Numbered from the stretch's first letter, positions 1-8,337 are shown. The stretch is DNA of 34,428 bases from Opitutaceae bacterium (GCA_023269565.1 JAHFTD010000017.1:1-34428); one strand, 5' to 3'. Notes: generated by a model not told the origin, from the sequence alone. A program made the numbers and translations.

Positions 1-754
1 GCTTGAGGGCCTCGGCGGCCTGCGGAGCATTGGCGCGGTCCTTCCAGAGGATGGCGGCGCAGCCCTCGGGCGAGATGACGGAGTAGTAGGCGTTCTCGAA
101 GATAAGCACGCGGTCGGTGACGCCGATGCCAAGCGCGCCGCCGGAGCCGCCCTCGCCGACGATGACGGCGATGGACGGGACGCGCAGGAGGGTCATTTCG
201 CGGAGGTTGACGGCGATGGCCTCGGAGACATGCCGGGCCTCGGACTCGACGCCGGGGTAGGCGCCGGGGGTGTCGATGAAGGAGAGGACGGGCAGGGAGA
301 ACTTCTCGGCGAGTTTCATCAGGCGCAGGGCCTTGCGGTAGCCCTCGGGCTGGGGCATGCCGAAGTTGCGGAAGATGTTTTCCTTGGTGTCGCGGCCCTT
401 CTGCTGGGCGATAAGCATGACGGCGCGGTCGCCGAAGAAGGCGGTGCCGCCGATCAGGGCTTGGTCGTCCTTGAACTGGCGGTCGCCGTGGAGTTCCTGG
501 AAGTCGGTGCAGAGCGCGCCGATGTAGTCGAGGGCGTAGGGACGCCGGGGGTGGCGGGCGACGAGCACGCGCTGCCAGGGGGTGAGGCTGGAGTAGATCT
601 CGCGCCGGGTCGTCTCGATCTTTGCCTCGATGGTGGCGAGCTCGGCAAACATATCGATGTTGTTCTCAAGAGACTGCTGATGCAGGGCCTCGAGCTGTTT
701 TTCGAGTTCGCGGAGGGGTTTTTCGAACTCGAGGAGGTAGACGGGTCGCTCCAT
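1..754 (-). CDS. accA: acetyl-CoA carboxylase carboxyltransferase subunit alpha, 3' part cut by window edge
   Basis: Reverse-strand translation from ATG at 754: [39 protein letters not shown]...[26 protein letters not shown]...[24 protein letters not shown]...[26 protein letters not shown]...[41 protein letters not shown]; characteristic AccA motifs; open to window edge. Confidence 0.95.
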   Translation of the reverse strand, partial: MERPVYLLEFEKPLRELEKQLEALHQQSLENNIDMFAELATIEAKIETTRREIYSSLTPWQRVLVARHPRRPYALDYIGALCTDFQELHGDRQFKDDQALIGGTAFFGDRAVMLIAQQKGRDTKENIFRNFGMPQPEGYRKALRLMKLAEKFSLPVLSFIDTPGAYPGVESEARHVSEAIAVNLREMTLLRVPSIAVIVGEGGSGGALGIGVTDRVLIFENAYYSVISPEGCAAILWKDRANAPQAAEALK

Positions 755-803
755 GCGGCCGCGAGGGTAGGCGGGCGCGCGGGCGGGTGTCAACGGGCCA
801 GCC

Positions 804-1163
804 TCAAATGCCGCCGTCAGATGCAGTTGGGTTGCGCAACTGGTCCTTCCAGCCGAGGATTTTGGCCTGCGCGCCGAATTTCTCGGCCATGGCCTTGTCG
901 CCCTTTTCCATCCAGACGCGGGAGAGCGTGGTGTTGATGAAGAGGTCGTCGAGGCGGAGGGCGTAGGCTTTTTCCGCGGCGGCGAGGGCGGGGTCGAGTC
1001 GGCGCAGCGAGAAATTGATCTCGGCCAGTGCGTGCCAGACCTCGAAGGACTCCGGCGCGGCGGCCGCGGCGCGGCCGAGCTTGGCCAGCGCGGCTTCGCT
1101 GTCGCCCATGGTGTAGTCGAAAGTGGCGTCCTCGATGACGGACTGGATTTCTCCGGGGGTCAT
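804..1163 (-). CDS. TPR-like small protein
   Basis: 119 aa ORF; helical repeats such as [50 protein letters not shown]. Confidence 0.75.
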   Translation of the reverse strand: MTPGEIQSVIEDATFDYTMGDSEAALAKLGRAAAAAPESFEVWHALAEINFSLRRLDPALAAAEKAYALRLDDLFINTTLSRVWMEKGDKAMAEKFGAQAKILGWKDQLRNPTASDGGI

Positions 1164-1241
1164 GAGTGGAACGTAGCAGGGTCGGAAGAAAAAGAAAGGA
1201 CGGCCTTGGCGGGCCGTCCGGTGGTGAAAAACTGTGCTGGC

Positions 1242-1850
1242 TCAGCCCTGCTTGGCGGGGGCGGCGGCGGGAGCCGGCTGTTCTTTCTTGTAGCCGGCTT
1301 CGATGGCGATGTTCACGGTCACGTCCTCACCGAGAATTTTCGGGCCGTAGCTGACGCCAAAATCGTTGCGGTTGAGGACGGTGGTGGCCTCCCAGCCAGA
1401 GAGCATCGTGCCGGGGCGCATGCCGGCACCGAAGCCGAGCGAAGTGACTTTGAGGACGACTTCCTTGGTGATCCCCTTGATGGTGAGGCCGCCCGTCACA
1501 TCAAAGGTGCCGGAGCCGGCCTTTTTCCAGGACTTGCTCTTGAAGGTCGCGGTGGGGAACTTGGCGCCGTCGAAGAAATCGGGCGACTGAAGGTGCTTGT
1601 CGCGGTCGGCGTTGGCCGTGCCGAGCGAGGCGATCTCGACGGTGGCCTCGACGGTGTTGTTTTCCATGTTGGCCTGGTCGACGGTGATCGTGCCGGTGGT
1701 CTTGGTGAAGCTGCTGGTGAACTTGGAGAAGAGATGGCGGACGCTGAAGCCGGTCGAGGAATGGACCGGGTCGATCTTGTAGGTTACGACTTCCGCACGG
1801 GTGGCGACGAGGAGGCTGAGCGTGGCGAACAGGGCAAGTAGGCGTTTCAT
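1242..1850 (-). CDS. YceI family protein with signal peptide
   Basis: MKRLLALFATLSLLVATRAEVVTYKIDPVHSSTGFSVRHLFSKFTSSFTKTTGTI...; YceI signature; start trimmed from the longer ORF to the MKRLLAL signal peptide. Confidence 0.9.
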   Translation of the reverse strand: MKRLLALFATLSLLVATRAEVVTYKIDPVHSSTGFSVRHLFSKFTSSFTKTTGTITVDQANMENNTVEATVEIASLGTANADRDKHLQSPDFFDGAKFPTATFKSKSWKKAGSGTFDVTGGLTIKGITKEVVLKVTSLGFGAGMRPGTMLSGWEATTVLNRNDFGVSYGPKILGEDVTVNIAIEAGYKKEQPAPAAAPAKQG

Positions 1851-1930
1851 AGTTGGTGGATTTTTTGGAAGCCCACACGCATAACCAGAATACCGGCTTC
1901 TGCAACCGCCGAGTGGCGGACGGTCCGGAT

Positions 1931-2998
1931 TCACAGGATGAGCATAGCGTCGCCGTAGCTGAAGAAGCGGTATTCGCGGATCACCGCCTCGGCGTAGATT
2001 TCCTTGAGCCACGTGATGCCGTCCTCTCTGCCCGGAGCCAGGAACGCCGCCACGAGGCACAGCAGTGTCGAACGAGGTTGGTGGAAATTCGTGATGAGCG
2101 CGTCGATGCCGCGGAAGGCATGGGACGGATGGATGAAAATACCCGCCTCGCCGAGGAAATCTGCCTCGAGGGCCGCCGCGTGCCCCGTCAGAAAATCCTC
2201 GATGGCCCGCACCGCCGTCGTGCCGACCGCCACGCGCCGTTGCGCCGGTGCGAAAAGCGCGCATTGCGCCGCCACGGGCAGTTTGTAAACCTCGCGGTGA
2301 ATGGCGTGGGCCTCAATATTTTCGGTCGTGATCGGCCGGAAGGTGCCGAGCCCGACATGGAGTGTGAGGTCGGCGAAGCCCACGCCCGCCGCCGCCAGTT
2401 GCGCGAGCAGTTCCGGTGTGAAATGCAGACCGGCGGTCGGGGCCGCGGCGGCGACCTGGTGGGCGCGGTCGGCATAGACCGTCTGGTAGCGTTCGCGGTC
2501 GAGCTGCCGCTCGGCGTCGGTGTGCCGCCCGGCGATGTAGGGCGGCAGCGGCATCTCGCCGCGGCGGTTGGCGACGGCAAGGATGTCGCTCCCGTCGTCA
2601 ACCGCGAAGGAGACACGCGCGAGGCCGTCGCCGGTTTTTTCGCGCACTGTGGCGGTAAACTGCCCCGCCGCGCTAAAAATCGCCCCGACGGGCAGCTTTT
2701 TGCCCGGGCGCAACAGGCACCACCACTCGCCCGCGACCGCCGCCGGCCGCAGCAGCAGGCACTCGACGTGCCCGCCGGTGGGGCGCGCGGCGTGCAGGCG
2801 CGCGGGGATGACCGCAGCGTTGTTGCGAAAGAGGCAGTCGCCCGGCCGCAGGTAGTCGCCGAGGTCGGAGAAACGGCGGTGCTCGATCCGCCGCCCGGCG
2901 CGGTCGACGACGAGCAGACGCGACTCGTCGCGCCGCGCGGCGGGCACCTGGGCGATGAGGTGCGCGGGCAGGGGATAGTCGAACAGGGAGGTTTCCAA
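1931..2998 (-). CDS. queA: S-adenosylmethionine:tRNA ribosyltransferase-isomerase
   Basis: 355 aa METSLFDYPLPAHLIAQVPAARRDESRLLVVDR...PTAGLHFTPELLAQL...HVGLGTFRPI...; QueA motifs; start codon is TTG. Confidence 0.95.
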   Translation of the reverse strand: METSLFDYPLPAHLIAQVPAARRDESRLLVVDRAGRRIEHRRFSDLGDYLRPGDCLFRNNAAVIPARLHAARPTGGHVECLLLRPAAVAGEWWCLLRPGKKLPVGAIFSAAGQFTATVREKTGDGLARVSFAVDDGSDILAVANRRGEMPLPPYIAGRHTDAERQLDRERYQTVYADRAHQVAAAAPTAGLHFTPELLAQLAAAGVGFADLTLHVGLGTFRPITTENIEAHAIHREVYKLPVAAQCALFAPAQRRVAVGTTAVRAIEDFLTGHAAALEADFLGEAGIFIHPSHAFRGIDALITNFHQPRSTLLCLVAAFLAPGREDGITWLKEIYAEAVIREYRFFSYGDAMLIL

Positions 2999-3996
2999 TG
3001 AGCCGAAGGAAAAATGTTTCCTGGCTGGAGTCGAAGCCGAATGACTGGCAACTTCGCCCGATGGGCGAACCTGCGTGGAAAAAATCCCTGCTCTGGCTGC
3101 TGGCCGCCGGCTGCGCGCTGCCGTGGATCACGCCGCCGCTGGCGCTCTTCGCCGGACTGGTGTTCGCGCTGTTGGCGGGCAACGTCGATGCCCCCCGCAC
3201 GGCGAAGGTCCAGAAATACCTCCTGCAGGGCTCGGTAGTCGGGCTGGGCTTCGGCATCCAGTTTTCCGCGGTGCTGAAAGCCGGCTCGACCGGCGTGTTG
3301 GTGACGGCCCTGACGCTGCTCGCCACGCTTGCGGCCGGGCTCCTGCTGGCGCGGCTGCTGCGCGTGGACAAGACGACGGGGCAACTGATCTCGGCCGGCA
3401 CGGCCATCTGCGGCGGCAGCGCCATCGCGGCAATGGGGCCGGTGCTCGGGGCGCAGGCGCGCGAGATGTCGGTGGCGCTGGGTTGTGTGTTCGTGCTCAA
3501 CGCCGTGGCGCTGTTCGTGTTTCCGGTGGTCGGCCACTGGACCGGCCTGGGGCCGGAGCAGTTCGGCTACTGGGCGGCCATCGCCATCCACGATACGAGC
3601 TCGGTGGTGGGCGCGGCGGCGCGCTACGCACCGGAGTCGCTCGCCATCGCCGTGCCGGTGAAATTGGCGCGGGCGCTCTGGATCCTGCCGCTGGTGGCGG
3701 GGGCGGCGTTGCTCGTGCGCAAGAAGGACAGCAAGGCGACGGTGCCGTGGTTCATTTTCCTTTTCGTGGGCGCTTCGGCGCTGGCGTCATTCGTGCCGGC
3801 AGGCGGACCGGTCTATCCGTGGCTGGCGCGGGCGGCGCGGGCCGGGCTGGCGGTCACGCTCTTCCTCATCGGCGCCAGCCTGTCGCTCGCCAACCTCAAG
3901 GCGGTGGGCTGGCGGCCATTCGCGCAGGGCATCGCGCTGTGGGTGCTGGTCAGCGTCGCGTCGCTCTGGGCGGTGCTGCGCCTCGGCGTGCAGTGA
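2998..3996 (+). CDS. YeiH/UPF0324 family putative sulfate exporter, multi-span membrane protein; true start probably ATG 3061
   Basis: MGEPAWKKSLLWLLAAGCALPWITPPLALFAGLVFALLAGN...SAGTAICGGSAIAAMGPVL...IAIHDTSSVVGAA; YeiH-type GTAICGGSAI and HDTSSVVGA motifs. Confidence 0.85.
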   Translation: MSRRKNVSWLESKPNDWQLRPMGEPAWKKSLLWLLAAGCALPWITPPLALFAGLVFALLAGNVDAPRTAKVQKYLLQGSVVGLGFGIQFSAVLKAGSTGVLVTALTLLATLAAGLLLARLLRVDKTTGQLISAGTAICGGSAIAAMGPVLGAQAREMSVALGCVFVLNAVALFVFPVVGHWTGLGPEQFGYWAAIAIHDTSSVVGAAARYAPESLAIAVPVKLARALWILPLVAGAALLVRKKDSKATVPWFIFLFVGASALASFVPAGGPVYPWLARAARAGLAVTLFLIGASLSLANLKAVGWRPFAQGIALWVLVSVASLWAVLRLGVQ

Positions 3997-4002
3997 GCGT
4001 GC

Positions 4003-6243
4003 TCACTCGTCCTTCAATTTGCGCAGTTCTTTGTCGGTGTCGCGCAGGCGGAGCGCCACGGCCTCGGCGAGGCGGGCAAAAAACATGGCGCCGACGGTGG
4101 GATTGCCGCGCGAAAGCTCGTCGAACCGCGGGCGCGCCAGCACAAACAGGTCGGTCGGCATCTCGGCGAGGGCGTCGGCGATGCGTTTGCGGCCGGTGAG
4201 GAAGCCGAGGTCGCCGAAGAAATCACCGCGGGCAAAGGAGGCGAGGCGGTGCTGTTTCTCGGTCAGGCGGAGCGGCAGGGTGATGCGCACGCGGCCGCGG
4301 CGGATGATGAACATCTCGTCGCCGCTGGCGCCGGCGCGGAAGATCGCTTCGCTGGCGGGCACGCTGCGGATGGCGATGCAGGCGGCCAGGGCGTTGAGCG
4401 CGCCGGCGTCGAACCTCCGGAAAAGGTCGATCGCACTGAGGTCGAGGGGGGCCTCCTCAGCGCGGGCGCCGTGGCTGTGTTCGGCCAGGATGGTGTTCTC
4501 GGCCCACTCGAGCGCCTCATCGCGACTGCCAACCAGCAGCGCGCCGGCGTCGTTTTTGCGGACCACGCCGAGGTCGTCAAAGTAGTTACGGAGATTCTGG
4601 CCGCTCGGGAGGCTCTTCGGCAGGCCGGAGAGGATGAGCCGGCCACCGCGCTCGGCGAGCTGGTCGGCCATCTGCTCGAGGATGTGCGCGGCGGTAAAAT
4701 CGACCGTCTGCACGCGGCGCATGTCGAGGATGAGGTAACGGCAGCGCTTGAGGTCGGTCTCGAGTTCGGAGCGGAGCTGGTCGGTGGTGCCGAAGAAGAG
4801 GCTGCTTTGCAGCACACAGACGATGGTCTGGCCGCCATACTCCTCGAGGATGGCGCGCTCTTCCGGCAGGCGGCGCTGCTTGGAAAACGATTCGGAGCCG
4901 GTAACCTTGCTCCGGATGACACTGCCGCGGATCTGCTCGCGGATAAACAGCACCACGGACAGCAGCACGCCGACGCCGGCGGCGGCGATCAGGCTGACGC
5001 TTACGGCGGTGGCCACCACGGCGACGATCACGGCGAAATCCAGCAGCGTGCCCTTGTGCTTCAGCAGTTGGAAAGTGTTCCGGTCAATCATCCGGAACCC
5101 AACGACTACCAGAATGCCGCCCAGCGCCGCGAGCGGCACCCAGCCAATCAAGCTGCCGAGCAAAACAAAGGCGACGAAGACGAAGACCGCCTCGAGGATC
5201 CCCGAGAGCCGGGTTTGCCCGCCGCTCGTGACGCTGACCAGCGTTGCACCCATCATGCCGGCGCCGGGCACGCCGCCCGCCAGAGCGGAAGCGAGATTGC
5301 CGAGGCCCTGCCCGAGCAGCGTGCGGTTGGAATTGTGCCGCGTGCGCGTGAGCGCGTCGACGACCACGCAGGTCTTCAGCGTGTCCATCGAAAGCAGGAC
5401 CGAGAGGGTCAGGGCCGGCATCAACATCGCGCGGGCATCGCTCCAAGTCAGCGAGGAAAGAGCATGCCATTGGGCGGAGAGGCCGTGGAGAATCCGGCCG
5501 AGACCGGCCTCGAGGCGGCCGATGACGAATTTGTTGCCGGCGAGGGTGCCGAGGTCCGGGCGCAACGTCGCGGCCAGTGCAGCATAAACCGCCAGGCCGG
5601 CCATCAAACCAATGATGGCCGCGGGAATCACCTTGGTAACGCGGACGGCGCCAGCCATCGCTGCAATAGTGGCCAGCGTGATGATGACCGAAGGCCATTG
5701 CCAGAGAGCGGGGGAGACCAGCCCGTGCCATGCGCCGGTGCCCGCCGCCAAGCCGAGGACGGAGGGGATTTGTTTATACAGGATGAGGAGGCCGACGCCG
5801 CTCAGGTAACCCGAGACGACAGGGAAGGGGATGAACTTGATCAAGGTGCCGCCACCAATCAAACCGTAGGCGATCTGCAGGCTGGCGGAAATCAACGCGG
5901 CCAGCGTCATCAACAACACGATGTGCTCGACGCTGCCGTTGCCGCCGGCCGCCAGCTCGGCGGCCAGCGCACCCATGACCGCCGCGGCGGGCGCGCAGGG
6001 CGAGCTAATGATGCGCGGCGCGCCGCCGAACACGGAGGCGACGAGCCCGATGACCACCGCGCCGACCAGGCCCGCCGTCGCACCATAGCCCGCCTGCGCC
6101 GGGCCGAGTGCCGCGAAGGTGGCGACGCCGAATGCAATCGCCGAAGGGATCGCCACCAGCATGGCGGCCAGCCCGCCCCAGAAATCTCCCAGCCTGGACG
6201 GCGCGGTTGGCTCGCGGGACGGGGTCGGAAGGTTGTTGGTCAT
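4003..6243 (-). CDS. SulP family anion transporter with C-terminal STAS and CRP-like cyclic-nucleotide-binding domains
   Basis: Start trimmed to MTNNLPTPSREPTAPSRLGDFWGGLAAMLVAIPSAIAFGVATFA; SulP core, STAS region (LILDMRRVQTVDFTAAHILEQMADQLAERGGRLILSGLP), cNMP-binding region (DLFRRFDAGALNALAACIAIRSVPASEAIFRAGASGDEMFIIRRGRVRI...ARGDFFGDLGFLTGRKRIADALA). Confidence 0.9.
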   Translation of the reverse strand: MTNNLPTPSREPTAPSRLGDFWGGLAAMLVAIPSAIAFGVATFAALGPAQAGYGATAGLVGAVVIGLVASVFGGAPRIISSPCAPAAAVMGALAAELAAGGNGSVEHIVLLMTLAALISASLQIAYGLIGGGTLIKFIPFPVVSGYLSGVGLLILYKQIPSVLGLAAGTGAWHGLVSPALWQWPSVIITLATIAAMAGAVRVTKVIPAAIIGLMAGLAVYAALAATLRPDLGTLAGNKFVIGRLEAGLGRILHGLSAQWHALSSLTWSDARAMLMPALTLSVLLSMDTLKTCVVVDALTRTRHNSNRTLLGQGLGNLASALAGGVPGAGMMGATLVSVTSGGQTRLSGILEAVFVFVAFVLLGSLIGWVPLAALGGILVVVGFRMIDRNTFQLLKHKGTLLDFAVIVAVVATAVSVSLIAAAGVGVLLSVVLFIREQIRGSVIRSKVTGSESFSKQRRLPEERAILEEYGGQTIVCVLQSSLFFGTTDQLRSELETDLKRCRYLILDMRRVQTVDFTAAHILEQMADQLAERGGRLILSGLPKSLPSGQNLRNYFDDLGVVRKNDAGALLVGSRDEALEWAENTILAEHSHGARAEEAPLDLSAIDLFRRFDAGALNALAACIAIRSVPASEAIFRAGASGDEMFIIRRGRVRITLPLRLTEKQHRLASFARGDFFGDLGFLTGRKRIADALAEMPTDLFVLARPRFDELSRGNPTVGAMFFARLAEAVALRLRDTDKELRKLKDE

Positions 6244-6377
6244 GTCGCGCTCTCTTTGCACACCGCCCGGCCGGTAGTGCCGGGTTCGTAAACAGATTAC
6301 GTGAATCGTTGCCCGATGGGCAGCCAGAAATTCAGCAGGCCAGCGCAATAAACGCGCAGACTTTTTCGAAAAAATCA

Positions 6378-6553
6378 GCTGGCCAGCCGCAAAAAATATG
6401 CGGCTAAGCATTGTGCCCGCATGGGCCAGCTTTCTGGCCCGTGTTTTTATTTAGCACCAACGCAGCGAACGACCCGAAGCCCGTTTCGGTCCTCCGGCAT
6501 GGAGGGACGGCCGATTGGCCGTCCGCATCGGAACCGGTCCGTCGGGAGACGGA
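6378..6553. other. closely spaced perfect hairpins in non-coding DNA, candidate structured RNA or leader
   Basis: GCTGGCCAGC palindrome 6378-6387; AGCCGCA/TGCGGCT 6385-6405; GGGCCAG/CTGGCCC 6423-6440; CCGAA/TTCGG 6474-6489; CCTCC/GGAGG 6491-6505; GGACGGCC-gatt-GGCCGTCC 6505-6524; TCCGTC-ggga-GACGGA 6538-6553. Confidence 0.6.
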
Positions 6554-6582
6554 TTCTCCAAGGTCCGGAGGCTTTCATCGCG

Positions 6583-6792
6583 GTAGGCCGATACTTCAGT
6601 GCGATAGCCCGGCACTCCGGGTTAGTATCGCGATACCACTGTGCGTCTGCACGGAGACGCAGCAAAATATCACGCTACTACGGCGCAGTATCGCGTTACC
6701 AGCGCGTGGTATCGTTCAACAAAGGCATGGTAGGTCGATGCCTGACCGTGGTATCGCGCTACCGCTGTCAAGTATGGCGTTATCTGGGTCAA
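6583..6792. repeat. degenerate tandem array of ten 21-nt units, consensus GTATCGCGNTACCnnnnnnnn
   Basis: Exact 21-nt register: 6583 gtaggccgatacttcagtgcg; 6604 atagcccggcactccgggtta; 6625 gtatcgcgataccactgtgcg; 6646 tctgcacggagacgcagcaaa; 6667 atatcacgctactacggcgca; 6688 gtatcgcgttaccagcgcgtg; 6709 gtatcgttcaacaaaggcatg; 6730 gtaggtcgatgcctgaccgtg; 6751 gtatcgcgctaccgctgtcaa; 6772 gtatggcgttatctgggtcaa. Confidence 0.85.
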
Positions 6793-6883
6793 AAGCCGCG
6801 ATTTCCGGCATAAATTTGGTAAAATACAGGCTTTTCGCGTCAATTTATGGCCATAAGCCACAAAACAAAAGGAGAAATCAGAT

Positions 6884-7198
6884 ATGTCAACCGCACCAAA
6901 GAATGCCTTGGCGCAGCTGACTCAGGCCATGCAGGCTTGGGAGACGCTGCGCCAGACAAAGTCCTTCACCGGGATGACGCTCGCGCAGTTCAAGGCGAAG
7001 CTCCAACCCAGCCTCACAGCCCGCGCCAATCAAGCGGTGATCGAGGCGCAGATGACCGCCGCGCTGGATCAGCGCGACAATACCGACAAAATCTCGGCGG
7101 CGATCGTGCTGCTGGTCGTCAACGCCGTGAAGGGTGATCCGGAGGAAGGGAAGGACGGCGAGCTGTTTTATGAAGTCTTTTCTAAGGGAGGCGACTGA
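6884..7198 (+). CDS. small predicted-helical orphan protein (104 aa) directly downstream of the 21-nt array
   Basis: Strong Shine-Dalgarno AAAAGGAG about 10 nt upstream of ATG 6884; MSTAPKNALAQLTQAMQAWETLRQTKSFTGMTLAQFKAKLQPSLTARANQAVIEAQMTAALDQRDNTDKISAAIVLLVVNAVKGDPEEGKDGELFYEVFSKGGD; no family recognised. Confidence 0.8.
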   Translation: MSTAPKNALAQLTQAMQAWETLRQTKSFTGMTLAQFKAKLQPSLTARANQAVIEAQMTAALDQRDNTDKISAAIVLLVVNAVKGDPEEGKDGELFYEVFSKGGD

Positions 7199-7322
7199 GG
7201 CGAACATAGTAAAGTTCCTCGGGGCTTGCCACCAGAATCTTTATTACCAGACTAACATGGTGGATGGATCAAAAAGGTAAATCCCCGTCCCTTTTTTCAC
7301 CCGCTTTTGCACACACTACCGA

Positions 7323-8207
7323 ATGAAACCCACCATCGCCTTTGTTGGGGTCGGCCGTATGGGTGCCAACATGGCCCGCCGTCTTAGGGACTGTGGTTAC
7401 GCCGTAACCGCAGTTCACGATGCCCACGCAAGCACTGCGGGGGCGCTCGCCGCCGAGATCGGCGCACGGCACGCCCCCACGCTCGCTGCAGTTACCGCTG
7501 CGGCTGAGGTAATCTTCACCGTTGTCACCGACGATGCGGCCCAACTTGGCATCTTCACCGAGAACGGCGATTCGCTGCTGGCCGGAGCTCGCGACAAGAT
7601 CTTCGTGAATTGCGCCACTATCACGCCCGCCACACATATCGAGATTGAACAGCGGGCTCGTGCCGTTGGGGCCGCAACCCTTGAGGGTTGCATGGCCTCC
7701 TCGATCCCCCAGGCCCGCAACGGAACACTCTACCTCATGTGCGGTGGATCAAAAGAAACCTTCGAGCACGTGCGCCCCATTCTGCAGAGCCTCAGTTCCG
7801 CCCTGCACTATATCGGTCCCACCGGGCAGGCCGCCCGAGTGAAAGCGCTCGTGAACATGGTCATGAATATCAACACCGCCGCACTTGCGGAGGGCCTTGG
7901 GTTAGGTCACGCGATGGGACTTGATCTCGCGCTGCTTCGCGAGATTTTCCTGCAAACCGGAGCAAATTCCCAAGTGCTCAAGACTGACGGCGAGGACATG
8001 CAGAACCGCGATCACGCCTGCTTTTTTTCCGCGGCTCACGCCGCCAAAGACTCTACCATCGCTTGGCGGCTCGGCGTCGAAGCCGGGTTGCATCTTCCGC
8101 TAGCCGCTGCCACCAAGCTTCAGTTTGATCGCATGGTCGCTCTCGGTCTTGGTGGTATCGACAAATCGGGGGTGGCTGAGCTCACCTTCAAGGACCGCCA
8201 CGCTTAA
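7323..8207 (+). CDS. NAD(P)-dependent oxidoreductase, 3-hydroxyisobutyrate dehydrogenase family
   Basis: 294 aa MKPTIAFVGVGRMGANMARRLRDCGYAVTAVHD...; Rossmann GxGxMGxxMA motif; C-terminal ...GLGHAMGLDLALLREIFLQTGANS...AAKDSTIAWRLGVEAGLHLPL. Confidence 0.9.
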   Translation: MKPTIAFVGVGRMGANMARRLRDCGYAVTAVHDAHASTAGALAAEIGARHAPTLAAVTAAAEVIFTVVTDDAAQLGIFTENGDSLLAGARDKIFVNCATITPATHIEIEQRARAVGAATLEGCMASSIPQARNGTLYLMCGGSKETFEHVRPILQSLSSALHYIGPTGQAARVKALVNMVMNINTAALAEGLGLGHAMGLDLALLREIFLQTGANSQVLKTDGEDMQNRDHACFFSAAHAAKDSTIAWRLGVEAGLHLPLAAATKLQFDRMVALGLGGIDKSGVAELTFKDRHA

Positions 8208-8337
8208 CCGCCAGTCCCAAGACGACCCGTAGGGTGTTTCCAGGGCCAACCGGCAGGTCGAGGCTAGGTTCGTAAGGAACTCTCTCCTCTGCTGGGAATT
8301 CGGCCTACGGCGATGGGTCCGGGGGCGCGCAGTCGGG

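Noticed and set aside
230-937. + strand 235-aa ORF
   Set aside because: Antisense to accA; GC-rich shadow ORF with low-complexity G/A/E-rich translation.
2188-3591. - strand 467-aa ORF
   Set aside because: Overlaps queA and the YeiH-like gene out of frame; Arg/Pro/Ala-rich low-complexity translation.
4249-6291. + strand 680-aa ORF
   Set aside because: Shadow ORF antisense to the SulP gene; translation is D/H/Q/G-rich with no recognisable domain.
6583-6792. CRISPR array
   Set aside because: Period is 21 nt with no invariant repeat/spacer alternation and no cas genes in the window.
6421-6813. + strand 130-aa ORF covering the array as a normal gene
   Set aside because: No clear ribosome binding site; the opposite strand is also partly open because of the 21-nt period; kept only as a question in findings.
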